Of a stretch of 64,000 nt of DNA, positions 32,634-42,397 are shown piece after piece. This DNA comes from Demequina capsici (GTDB lineage: Bacteria; Actinomycetota; Actinomycetes; Actinomycetales; Demequinaceae): assembly GCF_032102965.1 (NCBI RefSeq), contig NZ_CP134880.1, forward strand, positions 992,001 to 1,056,000, written 5' to 3'. A program made the position numbers and the translations under genes. The notes beneath the pieces were generated by a model that was not told the DNA's origin, made no database searches, and was given only the letters and a program-made list of their open reading frames with translations. The first letter of the stretch is position 1; every line of letters starts with the position of its first letter.

Positions 32634-35135
32634 GTGACCACGCCTGTTGAGAACGACGAGAACCGCTACGACTTCCGCGCGCTCGAGGAGCGCTGGCAGC
32701 CGGTGTGGGAGGAGCGTCAGCCCTTCCGCTCAGGCCGTGAGGGTGACGAGCGTCCCACCAAGTACGTGCTCGACATGTTCCCGTACCCCTCGGGAGACCT
32801 GCACATGGGTCACGCCGAGGCGTACGCGCTCGGCGATGTGATCGCCCGCCACTGGGTGCAGAAGGGCTTCAACGTCCTGCACCCGATCGGCTGGGACTCG
32901 TTCGGGCTGCCCGCCGAGAACGCGGCGATCAAGCGCGGCATCGACCCGTACGGGTGGACCGAGGACAACATCGCGCAGCAGAAGGCGTCGATGAAGCGGT
33001 ACGCGTGCTCGTTCGACTGGGACCGCGTGCTGATGACGCATCGCCCCGACTACTACCGCTGGAACCAGTGGCTGTTCACGCGCCTGTTCGAGCGTGGTCT
33101 CGCCTATCGCAAGCCCAGCCTGGTCAACTGGTGCCCCAAGGACCAGACGGTGCTCGCCAACGAGCAGGTCGTCGGCGGTCTGTGCGAGCGCTGCGACACC
33201 CCGGTCACCAAGAAGAAGCTCACCCAGTGGTACTTCAAGGTCACCGACTACGCGGACGAGCTGCTGGACGACCTCGAGACGCTGCGCGACACGTGGCCGT
33301 CCAAGGTGATCGCGATGCAGCGCAACTGGATCGGCCGCTCCTACGGTGCCGACGTGCGCTTCAGGATCGAGGGTCGTGACGAGCCGATCGACATCTACAC
33401 CACCCGTCCCGACACGCTGTACGGCGCGACGTTCATGGTGGTCGCCGCGGATTCCGACCTGGCCGCCGAGCTTGCCAACGGAGCCGACGGCGAGGTGCGC
33501 GAGGAGTTCGACCGCTACGTCGAGTCCGTGAAGAACGCCTCCGAGATCGACCGCCTGTCGACGGAACGCCCCAAGACCGGCGTGTTCCTCAAGCGGTACG
33601 GCATCAACCCCGTCAACGGCGAGCGCCTGCCCATCTGGGCCTCCGACTACGTGCTGGCCGACTACGGACACGGCGCGATCATGGCCGTGCCCGCGCACGA
33701 CCAGCGCGACCTGGACTTCGCGCGGGCGATGGACCTTCCGGTGCGCGTGGTCGTGGACGTCCGTGACGAGGACGGTGCCGCGCTTCCCGACCCCGCTGAG
33801 TCCGGCATCGCGACCGCCGGCGAGGGCGTCATGATCAACTCCGGCTCCCTCGACGGCCTGGGCAAGGCCGAGGCCATCGACAAGGTCATCGCCGAGCTCG
33901 CCACGGACGGCGCGGGCGAGAAGTCCGTCAACTACCGCCTGCGCGACTGGCTGATCTCGCGCCAGCGCTACTGGGGCACGCCCATCCCGATCGTCCACTG
34001 CGACGCCTGCGGCGAGGTCCCTGTCCCCGACGACCAGTTGCCGGTCACGCTGCCCGCCGCCGAGGGCCTGGACCTCAAGCCGAAGGGTCAGTCGCCGCTC
34101 GCGGCCGCCACAGACTGGGTCAGCACCACCTGCCCCAGGTGCGGCGGCGCTGCGCTGCGCGACACCGACACGATGGACACGTTCGTCGACTCGTCCTGGT
34201 ACTACCTGCGCTACCTGTCCGTCGGCAAGACCGACGGTCCGTTCGATCCGGCCGACGTCGCCAGGTGGGCACCCGTCGACCAGTACGTCGGTGGCGTCAC
34301 CCATGCGATCCTGCACCTGCTGTACTCGCGCTTCTTCACCAAGGCGCTGCGTGACATGGGCCTCGTGGACTTCAGCGAGCCCTTCTCGGCGCTGCTCAAC
34401 CAGGGCATGGTGCAGATGGACGGCTCCGCGATGTCCAAGTCGCGCGGCAACCTCGTGCGCCTGTCGGAGCAGCTCGACGAGTTCGGCGTGGACGCCGTGC
34501 GCCTCACCATGGCGTTCGCCGGACCGCCGGAGGATGACATCGACTGGGCCGACGTGTCGCCCGGCGGCTCCGCCAAGTTCCTCGCCCGCGCATGGCGGTT
34601 GGCGCGTGACGTGACCAGCGAGCCCGGCGTCGACCCGGCCACCGGTGACGCGGAGCTGCGCGCCCACACGCACCGCACCCTGAAGGAATCGCAGGAGCTC
34701 GTCGAGGGCTTCCGCTTCAACGTGGTCGTGGCCAAGGTGATGGAGCTCGTCAACGTCACGCGCAAGGCGATCGACACGGGCGCGGGTCCGGCGGATCCGG
34801 CGGTGCGCGAGGCCGCCGAGGTGGTCTCGATCCTGCTCAGCCTGTTCGCGCCGTACGCGGCGGAGGACATGTGGTCGATGCTCGGTCACGAGGATGTCGC
34901 GCTGGCCACCTACCCGGCCGTCGACGAGTCGCTGCTGGTCGAGGAGACTGTCACCTGCATCGTGCAGGTCAAGGGCAAGGTCCGCGATCGCCTCGAGGTG
35001 CCGCCCAGCATCGGCGAGGACGAGCTCAAGGAGCTCGCGCTCGCGTCGGACGGTGCCCAGCGCGCCATCGGCGATGCGGCCATCCGCACTGTCATCGTGC
35101 GTGCGCCGAGGCTGGTGAACATCGTCACCGCATGA
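32634..35135 (+). CDS. leuS: Leucyl-tRNA synthetase
   Basis: 833 residues, class I synthetase. HIGH-type motif in [10 protein letters not shown] near residue 50, the editing domain ([12 protein letters not shown]), a zinc-type pair C-D-A-C and C-P-R-C, and the KMSKS-type loop as A-M-S-K-S-R-G-N near residue 600. Length and order agree with the bacterial enzyme. GTG start directly behind a -10 hexamer. A strong hairpin follows 35 bp after the stop. Confidence 0.97.
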   Translation: MTTPVENDENRYDFRALEERWQPVWEERQPFRSGREGDERPTKYVLDMFPYPSGDLHMGHAEAYALGDVIARHWVQKGFNVLHPIGWDSFGLPAENAAIKRGIDPYGWTEDNIAQQKASMKRYACSFDWDRVLMTHRPDYYRWNQWLFTRLFERGLAYRKPSLVNWCPKDQTVLANEQVVGGLCERCDTPVTKKKLTQWYFKVTDYADELLDDLETLRDTWPSKVIAMQRNWIGRSYGADVRFRIEGRDEPIDIYTTRPDTLYGATFMVVAADSDLAAELANGADGEVREEFDRYVESVKNASEIDRLSTERPKTGVFLKRYGINPVNGERLPIWASDYVLADYGHGAIMAVPAHDQRDLDFARAMDLPVRVVVDVRDEDGAALPDPAESGIATAGEGVMINSGSLDGLGKAEAIDKVIAELATDGAGEKSVNYRLRDWLISRQRYWGTPIPIVHCDACGEVPVPDDQLPVTLPAAEGLDLKPKGQSPLAAATDWVSTTCPRCGGAALRDTDTMDTFVDSSWYYLRYLSVGKTDGPFDPADVARWAPVDQYVGGVTHAILHLLYSRFFTKALRDMGLVDFSEPFSALLNQGMVQMDGSAMSKSRGNLVRLSEQLDEFGVDAVRLTMAFAGPPEDDIDWADVSPGGSAKFLARAWRLARDVTSEPGVDPATGDAELRAHTHRTLKESQELVEGFRFNVVVAKVMELVNVTRKAIDTGAGPADPAVREAAEVVSILLSLFAPYAAEDMWSMLGHEDVALATYPAVDESLLVEETVTCIVQVKGKVRDRLEVPPSIGEDELKELALASDGAQRAIGDAAIRTVIVRAPRLVNIVTA

Positions 35136-35170
35136 GGTTCCGCCTCTCGGCTCCGGCCGCGGGGTGCTGC

Positions 35171-35199
35171 GACGCCGGGCTCTTCGGAGCCCGGCGTTC
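35171..35199 (+). terminator. Rho-independent-type hairpin after leuS
   Basis: Perfect 11-bp stem ACGCCGGGCTC / GAGCCCGGCGT closed by a TTCG tetraloop (35172-35197), followed by TTCGCATTATCT. A long GC stem with a stable tetraloop and a modest T-containing tail is typical of actinobacterial terminators. Confidence 0.8.
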
Positions 35200-35385
35200 G
35201 CATTATCTGGAACGTGCGGTGCATGCGCGACGTTATCCACAGGCGCGGTAGCGCCGCAGCAGGAGGCGAACGTATCTTCGTGCGGTCGAGTCTGTCCTGT
35301 GCGCCCAGGTTCGCTCCGCGCGCGGGACGACGCGCATGGACGCCCTCCCAGGGACGGACATGGCCTGGCGCACCGAGAGGAATCC

Positions 35386-36294
35386 ATGACTGACAGGACC
35401 GTCGCGGTCATCACCGACTCGTCGAGCGGACTCGATCCCCGCATCGCGGCGCACTTCGGGGTCTGCGTGGTCCCGGTGCGGGTCATCACCGAGGCAGGTA
35501 CCTCGGCTGATGGCACCATCAGCGTGGACGACGTCGTCCGGCAGCTCAAGGCAGGAGAGGAGATCCGCACCCTCGAGCCGCAGGTGCTCGCTCTGCTCAC
35601 CGCGTTCAAGGACTGCGAGGCATACGGTGCCTCCCACGTGGTGGCGGTCATGGCGGGGACCTCGTTGTCCGAAGGGGTCGTGGCCGCCGAGTCCGCGGCC
35701 GGTGCGTCGCCCGTGCCGGTCTCCGTGGTCGACTCCGGCTCCTCCTCGATCTCGCTCGGGCTTGCCGCGCTCGCCGCGGGTGCGGTGTCGCTCGAGGGTG
35801 GGGACCCGATGGGTGTGGTGAGGGCGGCACGCGCGGCCGCCGACAGCGCAGTGCTCGCCTTCACGGTGAGCTCGCTCAGGCATATCAGACGATCGCGACG
35901 CATGCCCCAGCTCGTCGAGGCATTCGGTCGTCCCAAGAACGCCAAGCCCGTGGTGCGCGCGACCCGCAACTCGCAGGTGGACGTCGAACGCGCGCGTGAC
36001 ATGACCGTGGCGCGCAGAGCGGTGATCGAGATCGTCGAGCGCGCCGCGCATCGGATGGAGAGGCCCGTGGTCGCCGTCGGTCTCGGCGCGGGAGGCCCTT
36101 CGTCCGAGGGCCTCCTGCCAAGAGTCGACGCACCGTTGCTGGTCGCCTCGCCGCCGCCCTCGCTCCTCATCAACACGGGGCCCGACGTCTTCAACGCCGC
36201 CGTCGCCGAGATGCCAGCCGAGTTCTTCACGCTTCACGCGCAGCTCGACGATGCTCTCGCCAACGCCGAAGGGTCGCTAGCCTTGACCGCATGA
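35386..36294 (+). CDS. DegV family protein (first of a tandem pair)
   Basis: 302 residues. DegV proteins bind fatty acids and act as the lipid-presenting subunit of fatty acid kinase in Firmicutes. The N-terminal V-A-V-I-T-D-S-S-S-G-L pattern and V-S-V-V-D-S-G-S-S-S-I-S-L-G near residue 115 fit the family. ATG at 35386 was chosen for family alignment; the frame is open about 74 codons upstream, crossing the leuS terminator. A second, shorter DegV gene overlaps its stop (ATGA). No FakA-type kinase gene is adjacent. Confidence 0.82.
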   Translation: MTDRTVAVITDSSSGLDPRIAAHFGVCVVPVRVITEAGTSADGTISVDDVVRQLKAGEEIRTLEPQVLALLTAFKDCEAYGASHVVAVMAGTSLSEGVVAAESAAGASPVPVSVVDSGSSSISLGLAALAAGAVSLEGGDPMGVVRAARAAADSAVLAFTVSSLRHIRRSRRMPQLVEAFGRPKNAKPVVRATRNSQVDVERARDMTVARRAVIEIVERAAHRMERPVVAVGLGAGGPSSEGLLPRVDAPLLVASPPPSLLINTGPDVFNAAVAEMPAEFFTLHAQLDDALANAEGSLALTA

Positions 36295-37181
36295 CGGGTC
36301 GGGTGGCGGTGCTCACGGACTCTGCGGCATCGCTGCCGCCGGAGCTCGCCTCCGCCCACGACGTCACGGTGGTGCCCCTGCGTGTCTCGGTGGGCGACCT
36401 CAGCTTCGACGAAGGGCAAGGGATCTCACCCCTCGAGGTCGCCGATGCGCTCGCGACTCATGCGCGGGTCACCACCTCGCAGCCAGGCCAGGAGACGTTC
36501 CGCGCGGCGCTCGCTCAGGCAGTCGCCCAGGGGGCGGATTCGGTGCTCGTCGTGACCCTGTCTCGGCAGCTGTCAGGCACGTACGAGTCGGCGCGGGCGG
36601 CAGCGCAGGACGCGTCCGTGCCGGTCCAGATCGTCGACTCCGGCACGGTGGCGATGGCCCAGGGCTTCGCGGCGCTCGCCGCGGCGGATCGTGCGAGGCA
36701 CGGCGGAACGCTCGACGAGTGCGCTGCGGCCGCCCGGCGGGTCGCGGACGGCTCGATGTGCGTCTTCACCGTCGATTCGCTCGAGCCTCTGCGCCGCGGG
36801 GGGCGGCTGTCCGTCGCGGCGGCGGCGCTCGGCACGGCGCTCGCTCTTCGGCCGCTGCTGTCGATCGCCGACGGTCGAGTGGTCATCGATTCGCGCGAGC
36901 GCACCACACGTCGCGCCCGGGTCGCCATCGCTGCGCGTGCGGTGCAGGCGCTGACTCTTCAGGATGACGACGCGGACACGGTCGCAGTCGCCGCGGTGCT
37001 GGGTCTCCATGACGAGGCGGTGGCGCAGGTGACGGGTCCGGTCGCCCATGATGCCCCAGGCAGCCTGCTCGTCACCGGCCCCGTGCCCGCCGTCCTGACC
37101 GCGCATGCGGGCGCGGGCGCGATCGCGGCCGTCGTCGCTCGGGTGCCGGCTTCCTTGGCGCGAGGCCTCGAAGCCCGCTGA
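36291..37181 (+). CDS. DegV family protein (second of a tandem pair)
   Basis: 296 residues. V-A-V-L-T-D-S-A-A-S-L at the start, V-T-T-S-Q-P-G-Q-E-T-F near residue 62 (the fatty-acid head-group contact region), V-L-V-V-T-L-S-R-Q-L-S-G-T-Y-E-S-A-R-A-A and I-V-D-S-G-T-V-A-M-A-Q-G-F. This copy keeps the T-S-Q-P and S-G-T-Y motifs better than the first, where the equivalent region reads R-T-L-E-P, so it may be the active lipid binder. TAGCCT 7 nt before the ATG hints at its own start site inside the first gene. Confidence 0.88.
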   Translation: MTGRVAVLTDSAASLPPELASAHDVTVVPLRVSVGDLSFDEGQGISPLEVADALATHARVTTSQPGQETFRAALAQAVAQGADSVLVVTLSRQLSGTYESARAAAQDASVPVQIVDSGTVAMAQGFAALAAADRARHGGTLDECAAAARRVADGSMCVFTVDSLEPLRRGGRLSVAAAALGTALALRPLLSIADGRVVIDSRERTTRRARVAIAARAVQALTLQDDDADTVAVAAVLGLHDEAVAQVTGPVAHDAPGSLLVTGPVPAVLTAHAGAGAIAAVVARVPASLARGLEAR

Positions 37182-37284
37182 GGGCACCTCCCTCCGGCTC
37201 GGGCGCCGTGGTCCCCAGGCTCACACGTCCGATCGCCCATCCCCATGGCGTTGATGCGCTCACGGAGCTGGCGGTGCGAGCGCT

Positions 37285-37290
37285 TAGCGT
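37285..37290 (+). promoter_or_regulatory. Putative -10 element of comEA
   Basis: TAGCGT ends 6 nt before the ATG at 37297, in the 115-bp gap after the second degV gene. No Shine-Dalgarno sequence lies between, suggesting a leaderless transcript. Confidence 0.4.
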
Positions 37291-37296
37291 CGCGGC

Positions 37297-37995
37297 ATGG
37301 ACCTCCCGACCGACCGGAACCACGATGCCGAGGACGTGCGTGAGCGGTGGCGTGACAGCCTGGCGCACGCCGCTGCCTCCGCCTATCGCCGTGCCAGTGC
37401 CGACGAGATGCCGACGGAGGCGCGACGGGTTCGCTGGCGGCTCGACGCGCGCAGCGCCGTCTCCGTGGCGCTCCTGGCAGCGGTCGTCGCAGTGGTCGGC
37501 TGGGCGGTGGTGGCGGGCGCGCCTGGGGCTGCCGCGCCCGCGGCGACTGCCGTGCCATCCGTCTCGTCAGCCCCCACGGTGCAGACGGCACAGCCTGCGC
37601 AGGTGATCGTGCATGTCGCGGGCCACGTCGTGAGCCCAGGACTCGTGTCGCTCGCGGCGGGTGACCGTGTGGCCGACGCGATCGACGCGGCCGGTGGACC
37701 GCTCGACGACGCCGACCTCTCGGCCGTCAACCTCGCGAGGGTCGCGCAGGACGGCGAGCAGATCTTGGTGCCGGCTGTCGGTGAGCAGGCCGACTCCGGC
37801 GGCGGTCCAGTGAGGCTCGCCACGGCGACGGCGGATGACCTGGAGCAGCTGCCTGGGATCGGGCCGGTGCTCGCAGCACGGATCGTGCAGGACCGGGAGG
37901 AGAACGGCCCTTTCGTGTCCGTGGAGGATCTCACGCGGGTGTCCGGCATCGGGGAGTCGCTGGTGGGACAGCTCGACGGCCTCGTCGTGCCGTGA
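37297..37995 (+). CDS. comEA: ComEA-like helix-hairpin-helix DNA-binding protein
   Basis: 232 residues. A short cytoplasmic N-terminus, one membrane helix (V-S-V-A-L-L-A-A-V-V-A-V-V-G-W), an SLBB domain (V-H-V-A-G-H-V-V-S-P-G-L-V, residues about 100-150) and a C-terminal helix-hairpin-helix pair (L-E-Q-L-P-G-I-G-P-V-L-A-A-R-I and L-T-R-V-S-G-I-G). This is the order of Gram-positive ComEA, the DNA receptor on the outside of the membrane. GTG of comEC overlaps its stop. Confidence 0.93.
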   Translation: MDLPTDRNHDAEDVRERWRDSLAHAAASAYRRASADEMPTEARRVRWRLDARSAVSVALLAAVVAVVGWAVVAGAPGAAAPAATAVPSVSSAPTVQTAQPAQVIVHVAGHVVSPGLVSLAAGDRVADAIDAAGGPLDDADLSAVNLARVAQDGEQILVPAVGEQADSGGGPVRLATATADDLEQLPGIGPVLAARIVQDREENGPFVSVEDLTRVSGIGESLVGQLDGLVVP

Positions 37996-40361
37996 CACCT
38001 CGGCACGACCTGCGGCTGGTCCCGTCCGCGCTGGTCGCGTGGGCCTGTGCCGCGGCGGTGTCGTACGGAGAGGCGCGTGTGGCGGCGCTCGCCGCCGGGG
38101 CGCTCGCTGCCGCCACCCTCGCTGCGACCGTCTACCGGCGTACGGTCGCCGCCGCTCTCCTGCTGCCGACCGTCGCGGCCGGTGCGGTGTTGCTGGTCGG
38201 CGGTGCTCGGATCGGCGCAGAGGAGCCGCTGGCGGCGCACACCGGCAGCTCGGACGCGGTGTGGTGCGCAGTGGCGGCCTCCGACCCGGAGCCGACGGAG
38301 CCGGATCGGTTCTCCGGCGAGGCCAGGGTGCGGGTGGACCTCGATGTGACGGCGGTCGGGCACGCAAGCGTCTTGCCCGAGGACGGCGACGCCGATGTAT
38401 GCCACGCCGACGGGGCTGCGGGTGCGCTTCCGTCGGCGTCCGGGCGGGTGGTGGTCGTGGCGGGAGGCGCTTGGGCGGCCGTGCACGCGGGCGATCGGCT
38501 GCAGGTCACCGGAGCGCTCGAGCCCGCGGGTCCGGGTCGGACGGTCGCGCTCGCATGGGACCCGCGACTGATCAGCTCCGCGCCGCCGACGGGTGCCGCT
38601 CGGGTGGTCGCGGCGGTACGTGAGAGGTTCCGCGATGTCACCGCCGTGCTCGACGACGAGGTCAGGGGGCTGGTGCGTGGACTCGTGATCGGCGACACGA
38701 CCGAGATGCCTGCGGCCCAGGCCGATGACATGCGCGCGGTGGGCCTCACCCATCTCACCGCGGTCTCCGGCACCCACTTCGCTGTCGTGTCGGGGCTGCT
38801 CGGCGTCGCGTTGCGGCGGCTTCGCCTGCGTCGCGTGGGCCGGGCGGCCGGCCTCATGCTCGGGATGCTCGCCTTCTCGATGCTCGTGCTGCCTCAGCCG
38901 TCGGTGATGCGCGCCCTGGCGATGGCGACGGTGGGCGCGGCGGCGGCGCTGTGGGGCCGTCCGGCGCAGGCGATGCCTGCTCTCGCCGCGGCGGTCCTGT
39001 GCCTGCTCGCGTGGGATCCGCATCTCGCTACCGAGCCTGGGATGCTCCTCTCAGTGAGCGCGGTCTGCGGCATCGTGCTGCTGGCACCCGCCTTGAGGCG
39101 CAGCCTCTCCCGTCCCTTGGGGTCAGGCGCCGCCGCGGCGCTCAGCGTCCCTCTCGCGGCGCAGCTCGCCTGCGCGCCTGTGCTGGTGCTCCTGCGACCG
39201 ACGTTCTCGCTGTGGACTGTGCCGGCGAACATCGCCGCGGCACCTCTCGCGGCACCCGTGATCGCCCTGGGCGCCGTCAGCGTGGTCGCCGCCGCGGTCG
39301 GCTGTCCTGGCACGGCGCTGATGGTGCGCGTGCTGGGGATGCTCACGATCCCGATCGCACGGCTGGCCCATCTGCTCGCATCGTGGCCGGGCGCCTCGCT
39401 GCCGTGGCCTCCGGGCGCTGCGGGTCTGGTGGGCTCGGCGGCGCTGCTTCTGGGGGTCAGTGTTGCGGTGGCCGCCAAGCCGCGCTTCGCCAGGATCGCC
39501 GGGGCGGTGCTCGTGGTGGCCGTCGCGCTGTGGGGGTTCCGCGGCGGGTGGGTCGCAGGCACCACCTCCGTGCCTGCCGACTGGGCGATCGTGGTGTGCG
39601 ATGTCGGCCAGGGTGACATGACCGTGGTGCGTGCTGGTCAGGACTCCGCCGTCGTCATCGACACCGGACCGGGCGGCGGCGCTGCGGAGTGCCTGCGGGC
39701 GCTCGGCGTGCGGCATGTGTCGCTGCTCGTGTTGACCCATCCCCATGCCGATCACGATGGCGCGATCGGCGAGATCGCCCAGGTCGCTGACATCCGCGCG
39801 GCCTGGTGGTCGGCCGCAGCCACGGGCACGGCGGGACGAAGGGCGGCCGCGGCGCTCGACGCGCTCGACGTGACCGCCGCGGTGCCCGAGGCCGGCACGT
39901 CGGTGAGCGTCGGTCAGGCCGGCCTCACAGTGCTTCCGACCGACGGCACCGCCGGGCACGCGCCCGCCGACCCTGATGACGAGTCCGCCGTCAACGATCA
40001 GAGCCTTGCTCTCGTGGCGCAGTCCGGCGGGGTGACCGCGCTGCTCCTGGGCGACCTCGAGCGGGGGTCGCAAGACGACCTCGCCCGCGCCGGGGGCCCC
40101 TGGACCGTGGACCTCGTCAAGGTGGCGCACCACGGGTCGGCGAGCCAGTCGGAGGCGCTCGCAGCGCGGGTCGATGCGACCGTCGCCGCGGTGTCGGTGG
40201 GTGCGGACAACTCCTACGGACATCCGTCGGCGAGCGCCGTCGACCTCTATGGCGCCACCGGTGCGACGGTGGTGCGGACCGACCTGTGCGGGACCATCGC
40301 GCTGACATCGCAGGGCGGCATCGCGGTGTCCTCCGGGTGTCCCACCCCCATGGCAGGCTAG
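37992..40361 (+). CDS. comEC: ComEC/Rec2 competence DNA channel
   Basis: 789 residues. N-terminal membrane segments and an OB-like external domain (about 60-210), the competence multi-helix core (L-T-H-L-T-A-V-S-G-T-H-F near residue 255), and a C-terminal metallo-beta-lactamase domain with T-H-P-H-A-D-H-D-G and V-K-V-A-H-H-G-S. It moves single-stranded DNA across the membrane. Full length and in frame, so the organism may be transformable if pilus genes exist elsewhere. That would matter for the repeat-rich toxin array at the right of the window. Confidence 0.94.
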   Translation: MTPRHDLRLVPSALVAWACAAAVSYGEARVAALAAGALAAATLAATVYRRTVAAALLLPTVAAGAVLLVGGARIGAEEPLAAHTGSSDAVWCAVAASDPEPTEPDRFSGEARVRVDLDVTAVGHASVLPEDGDADVCHADGAAGALPSASGRVVVVAGGAWAAVHAGDRLQVTGALEPAGPGRTVALAWDPRLISSAPPTGAARVVAAVRERFRDVTAVLDDEVRGLVRGLVIGDTTEMPAAQADDMRAVGLTHLTAVSGTHFAVVSGLLGVALRRLRLRRVGRAAGLMLGMLAFSMLVLPQPSVMRALAMATVGAAAALWGRPAQAMPALAAAVLCLLAWDPHLATEPGMLLSVSAVCGIVLLAPALRRSLSRPLGSGAAAALSVPLAAQLACAPVLVLLRPTFSLWTVPANIAAAPLAAPVIALGAVSVVAAAVGCPGTALMVRVLGMLTIPIARLAHLLASWPGASLPWPPGAAGLVGSAALLLGVSVAVAAKPRFARIAGAVLVVAVALWGFRGGWVAGTTSVPADWAIVVCDVGQGDMTVVRAGQDSAVVIDTGPGGGAAECLRALGVRHVSLLVLTHPHADHDGAIGEIAQVADIRAAWWSAAATGTAGRRAAAALDALDVTAAVPEAGTSVSVGQAGLTVLPTDGTAGHAPADPDDESAVNDQSLALVAQSGGVTALLLGDLERGSQDDLARAGGPWTVDLVKVAHHGSASQSEALAARVDATVAAVSVGADNSYGHPSASAVDLYGATGATVVRTDLCGTIALTSQGGIAVSSGCPTPMAG

Positions 40362-40365
40362 GCAC

Positions 40366-41358
40366 ATGGCTCCCGCACGTCCGTCACAGGATCGACCGTG
40401 GCACGCGGCCGCGCCGGCGCCCCTGGTGCTCATCTCCGGGCCGGAGCAGCTGCTCGCCTCGAGGTCGGTCGAGCGCATCGCGCAGGCGTTGCGCCGCGGC
40501 GGAGCCACAGTGGCGACCACCACGCTCGACGCAGGCACGTACACCAGGGGAGCATTGGTCGCCGCTGCCAGCCCTTCGCTGTTCGACGACCCTGGCCTGG
40601 TGATCGTCGAAGGCGCCGAGCGGATGAACGACGAGTTCCTTGCTGACGGGCTCGCGTACGCGCAGGCGCCGGATCCCGCGGTCACCGTCGTCATCCGGCA
40701 CGGCGGCGGCGTGCGAGGCAAGAAGCTGCTCGACACGCTCAAGAAGGCCGACGTCCCGGTGTACGCGTGCCCCGCGATCAAGAAGGACTCCGAGGTCGTG
40801 GAGTTCGCGATGGGGGAGTTCGCGAGGGCCTCACGGCCCATCGCGGCGCGCGCAGTGAGAGCGCTCGTCGATGCCGTCGGCAGCGATGTCGCTGAGGTGG
40901 CGGCCGCGTGCCGGCAGCTCATGGACGACGTCGACGGTTCGCTCACCGAGGAGCACGTGTCGCGCTACTACGGGACTCGCGTGAATGCGACCGGCTTCGC
41001 GGTCGCGGACGCCGCCATCGCAGGCAGGACTGGCGAGGCGCTCGCGCTCGTGCGCCACGCGGTGGCGACCGGGACCGACCCGGTGCCGCTCGTCGCCGCT
41101 CTCGCGTCGAAGCTCCGCACCCTCGCGAAGGTCGGCGCCGCACGGGGACGCCGCCTGGACCCGGTGAAGGATCTCGGGATGGCTCCGTGGCAGGTGGACC
41201 GTGCGAAGAAGGATCTGCGGATGTGGGACGCGGACAGGCTCGCGTCCGCGATCGAGGCGGTGGCCACTGCGGATGCCGAGATCAAAGGCGCGTCGCGCTC
41301 ACCGCATTTCGCGTTGGAGCGCGCCGTGCGGATCGTCGCGGATCTCGCGCGCGCCTGA
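40366..41358 (+). CDS. holA: DNA polymerase III delta subunit
   Basis: 330 residues. Clamp-loader subunit that opens the sliding clamp. The family pattern is seen in P-L-V-L-I-S-G-P-E-Q-L-L-A at the N-terminus, P-S-L-F-D-D-P-G-L-V-I-V-E-G near residue 65 and L-A-S-K-L-R-T-L-A-K-V-G near residue 245. The comEA-comEC-holA-rpsT order is common in actinobacteria. Starts 4 bp after comEC and converges on rpsT. Confidence 0.93.
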   Translation: MAPARPSQDRPWHAAAPAPLVLISGPEQLLASRSVERIAQALRRGGATVATTTLDAGTYTRGALVAAASPSLFDDPGLVIVEGAERMNDEFLADGLAYAQAPDPAVTVVIRHGGGVRGKKLLDTLKKADVPVYACPAIKKDSEVVEFAMGEFARASRPIAARAVRALVDAVGSDVAEVAAACRQLMDDVDGSLTEEHVSRYYGTRVNATGFAVADAAIAGRTGEALALVRHAVATGTDPVPLVAALASKLRTLAKVGAARGRRLDPVKDLGMAPWQVDRAKKDLRMWDADRLASAIEAVATADAEIKGASRSPHFALERAVRIVADLARA

Positions 41359-41435
41359 CCCAGGTCACTGCGTATCGGCACGGATCCCACGGCCGCAGCC
41401 GCGCCGCCAGAAGCAGTCCCGCCGTGAGACGCAAT

Positions 41436-41468
41436 CGAGCCCCGCACCGATGAACGGCGCGGGGCTCG
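41436..41468. terminator. Hairpin between convergent holA and rpsT
   Basis: 10-bp perfect stem CGAGCCCCGC (41436-41445) and GCGGGGCTCG (41459-41468) with a 13-nt loop, 21 bp downstream of the rpsT stop on the minus strand. It could end both transcripts. Confidence 0.7.
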
Positions 41469-41489
41469 AGAGACGAGAGATGAGGTGCG

Positions 41490-41750
41490 TCAGAGCGCGG
41501 CGACCTGCTTCGCGAGAGCCGACTTGCGGTTCGCGGCCTGGTTCTTGTGGATGACGCCCTTGGAGACGGCCTTGTCGAGCTTGACCGAAGCGGTCGACAG
41601 GGCGGCCTGAGCCTTGTCCTTGTCGCCAGCGGCGATGGCCTCGCGGACCTTGCGCACGTTGGTCTTGAGCTCCGACTTGACGGCGACGTTGCGCAGGCGC
41701 GCCTTCTCGTTCGTGCCGATGCGCTTGATCTTCGACTTGATGTTAGCCAC
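41490..41750 (-). CDS. rpsT: 30S ribosomal protein S20
   Basis: 86 residues, lysine- and alanine-rich. Begins [12 protein letters not shown] and ends with [13 protein letters not shown], as in bacterial S20, which binds 16S rRNA early in 30S assembly. The start codon is GTG with GAGG a few bases upstream, a modest ribosome-binding site. Confidence 0.97.
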   Translation of the reverse strand: MANIKSKIKRIGTNEKARLRNVAVKSELKTNVRKVREAIAAGDKDKAQAALSTASVKLDKAVSKGVIHKNQAANRKSALAKQVAAL

Positions 41751-41822
41751 GGGAATCCTCGGGTTGTTGGACTTGAAGTTCTGGGGCGGCGCGAACGACT
41801 CGCGCGCGCACGGCCTCCTACT

Positions 41823-42344
41823 TTACCACCTGTGGTGCTCGGAAAGCGACCTCGAGACGGCTTCGAATCGTGCGCGATCCAGAGAGGCGCCTTCGCGGCG
41901 CACTCCGCCCGGATCGACACGGACGATTCTATCGAGCCTTACGTAGCTCGCGCGACGCTGACGATCCCAGCTCCCGGCGCCGATTCCTACCCACCTGCGG
42001 CCCCATCGCGCGTCACGCACGGCGTCCTGACCGTGATCCTGCGAGCTGAGCTGGAGGCCGAGCAGCCATCGGCCGTCGTGGCCGATCAGCAGCACGGGAC
42101 GGTCCTTGCCTTGAGAGTGGTCCTCCTCGAACGGAACCCAGGTCCACACGATCTCGCCAGGGTCGGGCGCTCCGTCGATCCGTGGCGCGTATCTGACGTC
42201 GACCTTCCCGGTGTAGTCGCCGGGATACCGGCGGCCGTGTCGCGGTGGCGAGGGGCGTCGAGCGGAGCGGCGACGGGCGGGGGAGAGTGCCCGCGCCAGA
42301 CGGCGGAGCAGGCGGGCCGGCAGGCTGGGGCGCGCGCGGGTCAT
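41823..42344 (-). CDS. PemK/MazF-like family protein without an adjacent antitoxin
   Basis: 173 residues. The first 40 are Arg/Pro-rich, so the true start may be further in. The core G-E-I-V-W-T-W-V-P-F-E-E-D-H-S-Q-G-K-D-R-P-V-L-L-I-G resembles the MazF/PemK endoribonuclease fold (G-D-I-V-x-V ... K-x-R-P-V-L-V). No antitoxin-sized gene is next to it: upstream is a convergent or unrelated gene on each side. Single-copy PemK-like genes near rpsT are common in actinobacteria, so this may be a housekeeping or inactive form rather than a plasmid-type toxin. Confidence 0.75.
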   Translation of the reverse strand: MTRARPSLPARLLRRLARALSPARRRSARRPSPPRHGRRYPGDYTGKVDVRYAPRIDGAPDPGEIVWTWVPFEEDHSQGKDRPVLLIGHDGRWLLGLQLSSQDHGQDAVRDARWGRRWVGIGAGSWDRQRRASYVRLDRIVRVDPGGVRREGASLDRARFEAVSRSLSEHHRW

Positions 42345-42397
42345 GGCTGCGAGCCTGCCACAACGTCGTCAGGGCGCAGCGTGAACCGGCCGACGGG

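Noticed and set aside
32730..36230. Antisense open frame of more than 1,100 codons opposite leuS and degV
   Set aside because: Mirrors the codon bias of leuS on the opposite strand, with His/Asp/Arg-rich text and no domain; a shadow frame.
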